The translations under genes were made by a program, and so were the position numbers. From DATBFG01 sp036558645 (GTDB lineage: Bacteria > Acidobacteriota > Terriglobia > Terriglobales > Acidobacteriaceae), in NCBI GenBank assembly GCA_036558645.1, contig DATBFG010000105.1, positions 4,698 to 68,697 of the forward strand: a DNA stretch of 64,000 bases, given 5' to 3'. The first letter of the stretch is position 1. The number at the start of each line of letters is the position of its first letter. This document shows positions 45,591-54,295 of the stretch, one piece after another. The notes under the pieces are model-generated. The model was given only the letters and a program-made list of their open reading frames with translations, searched no databases and was not told where the DNA came from.

Positions 45591-46381
45591 TACTTCAACC
45601 CTCCTTTGGCTGCGACCAACTCAATGACCTTGTCGACGTTTTCTTCTCGGCTGCCGCTGAGCATCTCTGCCGCCTCGCCGACTGTAGGAACGAAGTAGCC
45701 AATGCGCTTCACCTTCGAGCCGTTTGCGCCCACGGTAGCGGGATCAATCCCGAGTTCCTTGGCGGTGGGAGTCGGAATTGGGACCGAAGCAACCTGCCGA
45801 ATTCCTCGCATGCCGACATAACGAGGCTCGTTAATACCGGTTTGGATCGAAAGCACACAGGGCAGATCAATCTCGCTGACCTCCTTATTGCCACCTTCGA
45901 TCTCGCGGCTGACCTTCAGCTTCCTGCCATCCAGCAACTCGATGGAATTCACGAGCGATGCAAACGGATAGTCGAGCATTGCGGCTAACATCCCGCCCAC
46001 CTGAGCACCGCCATCCTCGGCTTGTACTCCCGTGAGAATCAGGTCATAGTTGCCCTTTTTCACAAAGCCCTTCAGGATCGTTGCAATGCCTTTCGCGTCC
46101 GATCCGGTAAACATTTCGTCTGAGATCAACACGCCGTGTGTGGCTCCCATAGCCATCTCGCGGCGGAGAACCTCTTCATCCTCATCGGTCCCCACTGTGA
46201 CCACTGTTACGTTGCCACCGCTCTTGGCAGCGATTTGCAGCGCTTCCTCCACGGCATAGTTGTCCCACTCATTGATCGAATACACGAGATCGTCACGCTC
46301 TATGTCGTTTCCTGCAGAATTGATCGCAATCTCGTTCTCGGATGTATCCGGTACTCGTTTCACGCAAACTAGAATTTCCAC
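45590..46381 (-). CDS. etfB: Electron transfer flavoprotein beta subunit
   Basis: This 263-residue subunit begins at the GTG at 46381 (ILVCVKRVPDTSENEI), which has GGAGG about 5 bases before it. The longer frame to 46513 overlaps the upstream gene and lacks homology. Landmarks are NEWDNYAVEEALQIA, the AMP-binding VTVVTVGTDEDEE, and the ETF-beta signature region LILTGVQAEDGGAQVGGMLA. It pairs with EtfA to carry electrons from acyl-CoA dehydrogenase. It is preceded by the membrane Fe-S oxidoreductase, its likely electron acceptor. Confidence 0.94.
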   Translation of the reverse strand: MEILVCVKRVPDTSENEIAINSAGNDIERDDLVYSINEWDNYAVEEALQIAAKSGGNVTVVTVGTDEDEEVLRREMAMGATHGVLISDEMFTGSDAKGIATILKGFVKKGNYDLILTGVQAEDGGAQVGGMLAAMLDYPFASLVNSIELLDGRKLKVSREIEGGNKEVSEIDLPCVLSIQTGINEPRYVGMRGIRQVASVPIPTPTAKELGIDPATVGANGSKVKRIGYFVPTVGEAAEMLSGSREENVDKVIELVAAKGGLK

Positions 46382-46430
46382 ACTTACCTCCAGACTTCCG
46401 TTCTCGTTTCGACACGACAACCACCGTTGC

Positions 46431-48554
46431 TTAGACAGACGCTGCCACTTGATCGCGCTCTGCAACGGGTTTCTCGCGAACCAGGTGCTGATCGACCAAC
46501 TCCACCAGATCAACGACCGTTATCTTTCCTTCAAACCCGCCAACCTTGATGGCATCCTCGATATTCGTGAGACAGAATGGACATGACGTAACGATGACGT
46601 TCGCGCCCGCCTCTGCAGCCATTCGTACTCGTTTCACTCCGATACGTTCATCTTCTTGGGGCTCGTAAAACAGCATTAGGCCTCCACCTCCGCAGCAAAA
46701 CGAACGATCGCGCGAATGCTTCATCTCAACCCTCTTAAGTTTAGGAATCGCATCGAGAATCTCGCGCGGGTCGTCGTAGATCTGATTGTGGCGACCTAGG
46801 TAGCAGGGGTCGTGGTAGGTGTAGACGCTCTTTCCATTCTCTCCACCGTCTAGTTTGATCGCTCCGGAGCGAACGGAACGTGCGATGACCTGGCTCGTAT
46901 GCTCCACGCGGGGCACATTTCGATAATCGTTTTTCAGCGCGTTATACGCATGAGGGTCGGAGGTGACGATGTTCCGCACTCCCGACGCTTTGATTGCGTC
47001 GACGTTGTGGTCGCGCAGCGATGCGAATAGCATCTCTTCACCGAAGCGGCGGACATCATGGCCGCTATCCTTTTCCGCTGCCCCGAGAATGCCGAAGTCC
47101 ATGCCGGACGCACGTAGCACCCGCGCCGTCGACTGGGCGATGGACTGCATCCGTTCGTCGTACGAGGTAACGCTGTCAACGAAGTACAGAGCGTCTGCAT
47201 CGTTCGTGCCATCGAGCACTTTGACCGGACATGCTGTCTGAAACTCCTTCCCTTTCGTCCAGTCTGCTCTCTTTTTTTCCATCTTGCCGTACGGATTCCC
47301 CCTGCTCTCAAGGGACTTGAGCGGTTTTTGCAGCGACTGTGGCACATTTCCGTCATCTACCAGTCCACGTCGCAGGTCTACGATCTTGTCGATGTACTCG
47401 ACCAGCAATGGGCATTCTTCTTCGCACGCTCCGCAGGTGGTACACGACCAGATTTGATCCTCTGAGAAGATGCTACCGACCAGCGGAGTTCCCTCGTTCT
47501 TAGGGCCGAACACCGGATAGTGTCCGAAGCTGTAATCCCTTGCTTTAGTCGTGAGAAATCGTGGCGACAACGGTCTCCCAGCGGCGTTCGCCGGACAGTT
47601 ATCGGAGCAGCGTCCGCACTCCGCACATGAGTAGAAGTCCAGAATGTGCTTCCAGGTGAAATCTTCGAATTTCTTCACCCCGAACGATTTCACCTGGTCG
47701 AGGTGATCGTCGGGAACTCCCCAGCGCACGGGCTTCACCGTTCCACGATCCAGCTTTGCGAAGTAGACGCTGAACAACGATGTCTCTACATGAAACTGAA
47801 TTCCAAAGGGCCGGTAGCAAAGCAGAAAAAAGAACGTTACTTCGTGCACGAAATAAGAAGCGAGGTGAATCTGCTGGAGAATGCCCAGAGAAAAAGTAAG
47901 GAACCAAGCCTTCAGGAGCCAGGTCATCGACAACACCGCCGTGACACCTGAAGGTTGTCCTTGCAACATTCGATATGCCGATTCACTTGCTTCGTAAAGG
48001 CTATCTACCAGCATCAAGAGCGCGATGAGAGCAAGCAGAAAGGTCGCGTCTGCGGTATGAGCCCGTCCGTATTTCTCCGGAACCGCATAGCGCGCGGGCT
48101 TGAACAGAAGTCGGCGGACAATGGCGATCAGCATGCACAGGAAAACTACGGTGCCCGCGTAATCGGTCACAATGGCGTAGACCCGGCCGAGTTCGCCGCT
48201 TAAGCCGGGAAAGACAAACCCATCAACCACTCCGGAAACCAACACTGTGAATGCGCGTGTGGCCAACAGAATGAATCCCGCAAACACCAGGATGTGAATC
48301 GTTCCTGCTGACGGATAGCGAGGATGTTTCCATTGACCTAGCCAGAACTTCAGAACCTTCTGGAGCCGTGCGAGTGGGCGATTGAAACGTGCGTCACTTT
48401 GCGCGCGAATTAGCGGACTAAGTCGCCGAGCAACGATATACGCAAAGAGTGCAGTTCCCAACAGGTGCATCAGCAGGAACAGTGTGTGCCCGGGAATAAA
48501 CCAGAAGGTCGATCCCGCCGGTGACTGAATACCTTCCACAGCGACCTCACACAT
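46431..48554 (-). CDS. Membrane Fe-S oxidoreductase (EtfD/FadF-like ETF:quinone reductase)
   Basis: This 707-residue protein has an N-terminal NarI-like membrane part of about six helices (FLLMHLLGTALFAYIV, IHILVFAGFILLATRAF and others). Two 4Fe-4S clusters follow (CAECGRCSDNCP and CTTCGACEEECP). Two CCG heterodisulfide-reductase-type domains end it (YHDPCYLGRHN, FCCGGGGLM, TSCPFCLTNI). Proteins of this shape next to etfBA pass electrons from ETF to the menaquinone pool. A GTG at 48539 with GAGGT before it is an alternative start. It shows that the cluster's dehydrogenase step is wired to respiration. Confidence 0.9.
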   Translation of the reverse strand: MCEVAVEGIQSPAGSTFWFIPGHTLFLLMHLLGTALFAYIVARRLSPLIRAQSDARFNRPLARLQKVLKFWLGQWKHPRYPSAGTIHILVFAGFILLATRAFTVLVSGVVDGFVFPGLSGELGRVYAIVTDYAGTVVFLCMLIAIVRRLLFKPARYAVPEKYGRAHTADATFLLALIALLMLVDSLYEASESAYRMLQGQPSGVTAVLSMTWLLKAWFLTFSLGILQQIHLASYFVHEVTFFFLLCYRPFGIQFHVETSLFSVYFAKLDRGTVKPVRWGVPDDHLDQVKSFGVKKFEDFTWKHILDFYSCAECGRCSDNCPANAAGRPLSPRFLTTKARDYSFGHYPVFGPKNEGTPLVGSIFSEDQIWSCTTCGACEEECPLLVEYIDKIVDLRRGLVDDGNVPQSLQKPLKSLESRGNPYGKMEKKRADWTKGKEFQTACPVKVLDGTNDADALYFVDSVTSYDERMQSIAQSTARVLRASGMDFGILGAAEKDSGHDVRRFGEEMLFASLRDHNVDAIKASGVRNIVTSDPHAYNALKNDYRNVPRVEHTSQVIARSVRSGAIKLDGGENGKSVYTYHDPCYLGRHNQIYDDPREILDAIPKLKRVEMKHSRDRSFCCGGGGLMLFYEPQEDERIGVKRVRMAAEAGANVIVTSCPFCLTNIEDAIKVGGFEGKITVVDLVELVDQHLVREKPVAERDQVAASV

Positions 48555-49037
48555 CGGCTCTTTCAGTCGTCCGATGCGAACGAAGTATGGTGGCCATTTC
48601 TGGCATGATCACAAGTAACGAAATATCGGAAGAGTGACCATGCCTATGCGTAGCCGGATTGTGGCTTCCGTGTGCAGAGATCAGGCTGTGGACTGATGGA
48701 GAACTTGCGGCCGATAGAAGTCGCGCTTCGTAGATCCCTTACTTACCTGAGAGATCGAAGGTAAAGAATCGAGAGCGCGACCAGGCTCTTGCGCCCCTTG
48801 CCCGCATGTTTCTTGCCACCACGTCCAATGCAGCACCCCTTGCGGTGCTCCTGACGGATGCAATTGGAAGTAGCGACTGCGGAACAGCTTTCAAATCGAA
48901 ATACCTGTTCGGACGAATTCTCGTCCTTGTACATGGTCCCGTCTGTGAGCCGCATCTACAGGGATTGTGAGGCAAGTCATAAGAGGGTGTGATAGGAGGA
49001 GATTGCAGCCTTATGTCGATTGATGACCCGCTTCGCT
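48555..49037. other. Intergenic region between GMC oxidoreductase and EtfD-like genes
   Basis: These 483 bases interrupt an otherwise tight gene run and could hold a promoter for the etf-synthase segment. A 70-codon minus-strand frame (48743-48955) encodes a Cys/Lys/Gly-rich peptide (KGCCIGRGGKKHAGKG). It lacks a ribosome-binding site and family resemblance, so I do not call it a gene. Nothing else is recognised. Confidence 0.4.
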
Positions 49038-50711
49038 TCACACGCCAGCGGAGTCTTTCCACGTGTTCTCTCGTGCGGTAGGTATAAAGCTCATCGCGCG
49101 TTCAGCGAGAGCTGTAATCGTCAGACTCGGGTTGACGCCGAGATTCGAGGCAATCACGGAGCCATCGCAGATGTACATGTTCTTGTAACCAAACACACGA
49201 TGGCGGTGATCGACTACTCCTTCCTCACGAGAGCCCGCAATGATGCATCCGCCTAGACAATGCGCAGTTCCGGGAACATCGAACAAAATCTCCGGCAACA
49301 TGCTCATCGCCGTACCCCCTGTCATCTGCGCTAACCCTTCAGCAAATGAGTTCGCCTGCGGAATGTAAGTTGGCACCTTCTTGCCACGGCTCGCAAGGAA
49401 TTTTCTGAAAGGCCAAAACCACGGCCGTCGCCAGCACATCTCCAGGTTGCCGTCCAAGGCCTGCATGCAAAGCAGCACCACGTTTTCTCGCGCCCAGCCA
49501 AATGGCTGCAGCACGCGAAGCGTTTTCCATGGATGTCGCACAAATACACCGAGCAGATTCCTGATCCACAACCATACCCGGCCGGATCCCGGCACTCCGC
49601 CCGTCAGCATGGTTGTGAGCAGGCTCATGGTGTCGGAACCGCGCGGATATCGCACGGCTTCGATATGCGTATGCTCGTTAATGTAGACGCCTGAGCCAAT
49701 CGCTACTCCTTTTGATAAATCGTCCTTGATACCTGGTGTGCGGACCGCGAGCAGCGATTCGGAATTTGTCCGCACATGTTTTCCAAGCTGATCGCTGATG
49801 CGAGGCAATGATCGCTTGTCCTTTAACTCGAAAAGCAAGTCCATTGTGCCCAGCGACGATGCTGCCAGTACCACACCGCGCGATGTAAGGCTTCGCCGTC
49901 TCGGATGAAACCAGCCAGTGGACGTAGTTGTCTGCACCTCGTATCCGGCGTTTCCATCCGGCTCTCCGCCCAAGGGCTTGATATCCACGACTCGAGTTTC
50001 AGGGAAAATAGCCGCACCTTCCTTTTCCGCAAGCCACAAATAGTTTAGATCCAGCGTATTCTTTGCGCCGTACTTGCAGCCCATCATGCAGCCACCACAG
50101 CCGATGCACGTTGTGCGAGTTGGGCCCGCTCCACCGAAAAATGGATCCGGGAATGTCTTTCCGCCATCCTCTCCTTCCGGCCCCTGAAAGATGGCGACAT
50201 TCGTCCGATAGTAAGTTCCTTCCGCACCAATCTTGCGAGCCGCCTGTTTCAACAGATCATCCGCCGGTCCCAGAATCGTGTTGTGGGTAACACCTAGCAT
50301 GTAGGAGGCCATGTCATAGTGCCTGGGTAGCTCGGCCTTCCAGTTGACGAGGCTGCTCCAGGCTCCTGTTTGCCACACCTTGTCTGGAGGCCTTAGGGAT
50401 GTTGTCGCGTAAGTGATGGAACCTCCACCTACCGCACATCCATAGAGGATGGTGACATGCCGAAAAAAGCGCATGTCAAAAAAACCATGAAGCGCAAGCT
50501 TCGGACGCCAGAACCAGCGATGAAGCCACCAACTGTTCCGGGGAAATGTTTCACGTGGCCAGCGTCGCCCCTTCTCCAGGACGGCGATTCGGTATCCCTT
50601 TTCAGTGAGACGCCACGCCGCTACGCTGCCCCCAAAACCTGAACCGACCACTATGAAATCGAAGTCAAATCTGGACCGTGCTTCCTCACAAGATTTGCCA
50701 TCGCTTGGCAT
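49038..50711 (-). CDS. GMC-family FAD-dependent oxidoreductase
   Basis: This 557-residue flavoprotein starts with a Rossmann FAD loop (FIVVGSGFGGSVAAWRL, with acidic end VLEKG). It contains a Cys-rich segment CIGCGGCMMGCKYGAKNTLD and ends with the GMC C-terminal motif (YICDGSVIASNLGVNPSLTI). This resembles cholesterol-oxidase-type GMC enzymes, which oxidise alcohols with release to O2 or another acceptor. Its start is one base after the WS/DGAT stop, implying translational coupling. In context it could oxidise a fatty alcohol or hydroxylated lipid intermediate, but the substrate is inferred only from neighbours. Confidence 0.88.
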   Translation of the reverse strand: MPSDGKSCEEARSRFDFDFIVVGSGFGGSVAAWRLTEKGYRIAVLEKGRRWPRETFPRNSWWLHRWFWRPKLALHGFFDMRFFRHVTILYGCAVGGGSITYATTSLRPPDKVWQTGAWSSLVNWKAELPRHYDMASYMLGVTHNTILGPADDLLKQAARKIGAEGTYYRTNVAIFQGPEGEDGGKTFPDPFFGGAGPTRTTCIGCGGCMMGCKYGAKNTLDLNYLWLAEKEGAAIFPETRVVDIKPLGGEPDGNAGYEVQTTTSTGWFHPRRRSLTSRGVVLAASSLGTMDLLFELKDKRSLPRISDQLGKHVRTNSESLLAVRTPGIKDDLSKGVAIGSGVYINEHTHIEAVRYPRGSDTMSLLTTMLTGGVPGSGRVWLWIRNLLGVFVRHPWKTLRVLQPFGWARENVVLLCMQALDGNLEMCWRRPWFWPFRKFLASRGKKVPTYIPQANSFAEGLAQMTGGTAMSMLPEILFDVPGTAHCLGGCIIAGSREEGVVDHRHRVFGYKNMYICDGSVIASNLGVNPSLTITALAERAMSFIPTARENTWKDSAGV

Positions 50712-50712
50712 G

Positions 50713-52338
50713 CTATGCCCCTATTGCGACTCTCGGATGTACCTCTCTTTCGCTTTGTTCCTCCGGATCAATATTCCCGACTGTTTCAAACGCTTTCGGA
50801 TCTGTCCGCATCTTGGCAGGATTCTTCTTGCTCGTTTGGGCGTGAGTAACGGTTGGTTTATGACCCGGCGAAATACGCCTCTTGCTTACACCCGCAGCCT
50901 GCTTCAGTTCGGAAAATGACGCCTTAAGCAGCTTCTCCAAGCGCCTCAGATCTGGCGCGGCATGTACGTCGCCGGTGAAGCCGAAGTAAGCGGTCCCGTT
51001 GTAAGTGAGCATTGCGCAATTAATGCCGATGTCTCCTCCGATTGGTACATAGGGATAGCAACGCAGCATCTTGTGCCCGTGCAGATAAAGCGGAGCCTCC
51101 GGGCCAGGGACATTGGTGAAGATCAGATTGCATAGGCCGAGCGGAATTTGGCTGACGATCCGCCCCATCAACTCCTGAGCAGCTGTTGGAATCGTGCCCA
51201 GCATGGTCCCAAATATGCTGACGCACTCTGCCAAGTGCGCGCCTTTCAAGAATGCGATTCGCTCCCGGATCGCCGCTAGCCACTTCAATGGTTTCGAAAT
51301 CTCCAGGGGAAGTGTCACCGGTAGAAATGTGATCTGATTCCCTAAGTCGTGAGCGTGTCCATTGGTTCGCACGCTCACCGGAATCACAATCCGCAAGAGC
51401 CGACCTTTCGGATTGACTCCCCGTAGCACCGAATAACATCTGATGGTCGCCGCCATGATCGTCAGGGCCACGTCGTTAATTGTTACCCCGCAAGCATTCT
51501 TGACAGCCTTGAGGTCTGCCAGAGGAATTTCACTCCAGGCAAAACTTTGCGGCCCCCGGCAAATCACGTTGAAGGGTAGTCTTTGTGTCGCCGCCGTGAC
51601 TTCTGGCATCAATCGGGCAAGTTGGTCGGCGCTCGGAAGGCTCGCTAAGGGCTTCTCGTCGAGATGATTGCCATTCGAATTCCCATTTGCGTGTACCGCC
51701 GCCATCAATATCCGCTGGAAGACATTGAACAAACCCACCTGTGCATTAAGAGCGCGCTCCGCCAGCGCGACAGAAGAACCGACCAACTCATCAAGCAGAG
51801 TTCCCTTCTTCGGAGATGAGATTGGAAATGTCGTCCTTTTCTTGGGAAGTGGGCGCACTTCCGGCGTCGAATCCATGATCGTGTTGAGTAGATCTACTCC
51901 GGCCAGGCCGTCCGCCAAGCAGTGATGAATTCGAGTGATGATTGCCGTGCAGTTGTGCTCCAAGCCGTGAACTACCGTGAAATCCCAGAGCGGATGATGC
52001 CGGTCCATGACCGTACTCAAGATCTTTCCCGCAACCGACTTGAGTTCTGCTTCCGTTCCTTCTCTGAGAGAGACCTCGCGGACATGATTCCGAATATCGA
52101 ACTCTGGATCGAACTCCCACTCCGGAATACCGATATTGAATGGGGACTTGCGCAGTCGTTGGCGATAACGAGGTATCAGCGGCAGCTTGGACTCAATGAA
52201 CCGGCTGCAAAGTTGTCGTGAGATGTTGCCCTCAAAGATGCTGATTGACGCCACGTTTAATGGCATCCCCTCGCGTTCTAAGTAGAGAAACAGCGCATCA
52301 CCAGTGGAAAGGCGGTTGTTGTCAGGATGTTGCCGCAT
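50713..52338 (-). CDS. Wax ester synthase / diacylglycerol acyltransferase (WS/DGAT)
   Basis: This 541-residue acyltransferase starts at the ATG at 52338 with AAGGAG upstream; the longer frame overlaps the HMG-CoA reductase gene. The catalytic HHxxxDG motif is His138-Gly144 (IHHCLADG). Further markers are NDVALTIMAATIRCYSVLRG, IPVSVRT and the C-terminal NLIFTNVPGPEAPLYLHG. These enzymes join acyl-CoA to long-chain alcohols or diacylglycerol, giving storage lipid. It lies 10 bases after the HMG-CoA-reductase-like gene. It is a candidate final step for the synthase-derived acyl chain. Confidence 0.94.
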   Translation of the reverse strand: MRQHPDNNRLSTGDALFLYLEREGMPLNVASISIFEGNISRQLCSRFIESKLPLIPRYRQRLRKSPFNIGIPEWEFDPEFDIRNHVREVSLREGTEAELKSVAGKILSTVMDRHHPLWDFTVVHGLEHNCTAIITRIHHCLADGLAGVDLLNTIMDSTPEVRPLPKKRTTFPISSPKKGTLLDELVGSSVALAERALNAQVGLFNVFQRILMAAVHANGNSNGNHLDEKPLASLPSADQLARLMPEVTAATQRLPFNVICRGPQSFAWSEIPLADLKAVKNACGVTINDVALTIMAATIRCYSVLRGVNPKGRLLRIVIPVSVRTNGHAHDLGNQITFLPVTLPLEISKPLKWLAAIRERIAFLKGAHLAECVSIFGTMLGTIPTAAQELMGRIVSQIPLGLCNLIFTNVPGPEAPLYLHGHKMLRCYPYVPIGGDIGINCAMLTYNGTAYFGFTGDVHAAPDLRRLEKLLKASFSELKQAAGVSKRRISPGHKPTVTHAQTSKKNPAKMRTDPKAFETVGNIDPEEQSEREVHPRVAIGA

Positions 52339-52348
52339 GGCAGACTCC

Positions 52349-53548
52349 TTATTCTTTGGGGCGATTTCGACCAAGACGTTCGTGAGCAGTGACCCACTCT
52401 CCATTGAGCACGGCGGCCGCGAGCGAGGTTTCGCCTGCCAAAACCACCGCGGAGCAGATCTCGGCAAACTTGTGTACCTTTCCTCGGCCATAGCAGCCGA
52501 GCATCTCGAGGCATTGTCTCTGGGTCGCTAGTCCCGTCCCACCGCCACATGTCCCGACGATCAATGAAGGCAAGGTAATTGACCAGTAGAAGTCGCCATT
52601 GTCCAACGGCTGCCAATAAGTGAGCGCAGAATGCGATTCGGCGATGTTGGCGGCGTCCTGTCCTGTCGCAATGAATAGTGCCGCCAGTCCGTTCGCTGCG
52701 TGCGCTCCATTGTTCGATGAACCCGCTAGAAATGCTCCGACCATTTGTACTTGCCGCGCATAAAAGAGCTCGCGTGTATCGAAGTGCATGATCTTCAACA
52801 TCACATCGCGTTGAATCACCGCCTCTGCCACAACCCGCTTGCCCCTCGTCAGCAGTGTATTCAGGTGGGAATACTTCTTATCGGTATCGATATTGCCCGT
52901 GAGGAAGTACTTGATTGGGCGAGGATAGTTCTTGCGAATCCACTCGCATGCTGCGAAGGTCGCTTTGCTGGCCATGTTTTGACCAGCCGCATCGCCAGTG
53001 GTGTAGTTGAATCGAAGGTACCGGAGTGGACCGACGGCAAACTGTGCGATGCCGGTCAGCTTGCCAAAGTGGGTTGTTTGCTCCGCCTCCGCGCGAATGC
53101 CAGACAGATTCTCTTCAACCCATTGGCCGAAGTCGCGAGCCTCAAGAGCATCTCGCAGGATGAAAACCGGTGCTCGCTGCATGGCATCGTCCACGACCGT
53201 AGTCTTCACCCCGCCACACTCGCTCAGCAGCCGCATGCCGCGGTTATAGCTGGCAACCAGAGTCCCCTCGGTTGTGGCTAACGGAATGTAAAAATCACCA
53301 TTCGCATGCTCACCGTGGATACGCAACGGTCCTGCCACCCCGATCGGCACTTGGGCAACACCGATGAAATTTTCGACATTTCCCGGCAGCGTTGCCGGAT
53401 CGATTGAATACTGCGCCACGTGTGAGAGGCTGGATGCGGCTTCAGTTTCGATGAACTCGCGCCGCCTAGCGGCCATTGCGTGCGTGTAATCGTTTTCTTT
53501 GTCGCGTGGAATGCGGACAACATCACGTGTCACTTCGCTCGTGACCAT
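52349..53548 (-). CDS. Class I hydroxymethylglutaryl-CoA reductase family protein
   Basis: This 399-residue protein keeps the family tetrad: Glu94 (ATTEGTLVAS), Lys224 (NIDTDKKY), Asp298 (TGQDAAN) and His389 (VTAHERLGRNR). ENFIGVAQVPIGVAGPL is the substrate-loop block, and NYTTGDAAGQNM corresponds to the nucleotide motif DAMGMN. VGTCGGGTGLATQRQCL is typical of class I enzymes. The canonical reaction is four-electron reduction of HMG-CoA to mevalonate. No other mevalonate gene is in the window, and neighbours are lipid esterification genes, so another thioester may be reduced. The ATG at 53548 follows AGGGGGG. Confidence 0.92.
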   Translation of the reverse strand: MVTSEVTRDVVRIPRDKENDYTHAMAARRREFIETEAASSLSHVAQYSIDPATLPGNVENFIGVAQVPIGVAGPLRIHGEHANGDFYIPLATTEGTLVASYNRGMRLLSECGGVKTTVVDDAMQRAPVFILRDALEARDFGQWVEENLSGIRAEAEQTTHFGKLTGIAQFAVGPLRYLRFNYTTGDAAGQNMASKATFAACEWIRKNYPRPIKYFLTGNIDTDKKYSHLNTLLTRGKRVVAEAVIQRDVMLKIMHFDTRELFYARQVQMVGAFLAGSSNNGAHAANGLAALFIATGQDAANIAESHSALTYWQPLDNGDFYWSITLPSLIVGTCGGGTGLATQRQCLEMLGCYGRGKVHKFAEICSAVVLAGETSLAAAVLNGEWVTAHERLGRNRPKE

Positions 53549-53797
53549 GGCGACCCCCCTGCGAACGTCTCCGCTTCCCGCCAGCACCTATGAAAATTCG
53601 AGAATGTGCCTTTCTCCGAATCGGTCCATGGCGGAGGAGGCAACACAGCGGCCTGGGACACCTGACGGGAACGACAGTCCAACCGCAGCTTAAGCAGGGA
53701 CGTCCCAAAATGCGGTGATGCACGACAATAGTGGTTGTGACGGAGAACTAGGGCCAAACGTCACTACTGCAGGCGGGTGGTACGATTACCTCGCGTC

Positions 53798-54190
53798 TTA
53801 CGCATAATCTATCGGATGCTTCTCCAGCCAGTGTTCATCGCGTACTTTGTTGATGTTCTTCAGAGCGCCCGAAGTCACGCTTTCGGTCAAGTACCGGCTT
53901 TCCCAAGTCATCCTGGCCAGAAATCCAGCTAGCGCACCAATCGCACCTAGTGCAACGACCTTATCGGCGGATCTTTTCCTCAGGCAGCGGCCTGCCAACA
54001 ACCCAATGCATCCGCCCAACGCCGTTGGCAACCAGGCATGTCGCAGGCATTCATCTAAGAACGCGTTGAGCGGTGTGCCTTGCAGAAACTCTTCCTGTCC
54101 GGAACGCGCACCTTCCAGACCAGAGTTCAGGAGTTTCTTGCCATAATCGATTTCCGACTTCGACCATTCCGTCACATCCGCGACATCCAT
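53798..54190 (-). CDS. Small membrane-associated protein, unknown
   Basis: This protein of about 130 residues starts at the ATG at 54190, 8 bases after AGG. An amphipathic N-terminal helix (DVTEWSKSEIDYGKKLLNSG) is followed by a Gly/Ala-rich hydrophobic hairpin (LPTALGGCIGLLAGRCL and VVALGAIGALAGFLA). The two hydrophobic stretches resemble glycine-zipper hairpins that insert in membranes or lipid bodies. No family is recognised. It sits between the hydrolase and HMG-CoA-reductase-like genes on the same strand, so it may belong to the lipid locus. Confidence 0.6.
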   Translation of the reverse strand: MDVADVTEWSKSEIDYGKKLLNSGLEGARSGQEEFLQGTPLNAFLDECLRHAWLPTALGGCIGLLAGRCLRKRSADKVVALGAIGALAGFLARMTWESRYLTESVTSGALKNINKVRDEHWLEKHPIDYA

Positions 54191-54295
54191 AACGATACCT
54201 CGCTCCATTTCAAGATTACGAGGCACACCAGCACAGTTGCAGTGATTGGAGTCACAACTTGAGGAGATGCACGAAAGTAATGGCTACGCCGGCAG

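Noticed and set aside
46382..46513. Upstream extension of the EtfB frame
   Set aside because: It overlaps the EtfD-like gene, and homology and the GGAGG site support the GTG at 46381.
48743..48955. 70-codon Cys/Lys/Gly-rich minus-strand frame
   Set aside because: No ribosome-binding site, no family resemblance, and overlapping alternative frames of similar length exist.
53697..53706. GGGACGTCCC palindrome upstream of the HMGR-like gene as an operator
   Set aside because: A single 10-base palindrome with no second copy and no known regulator match could be chance.
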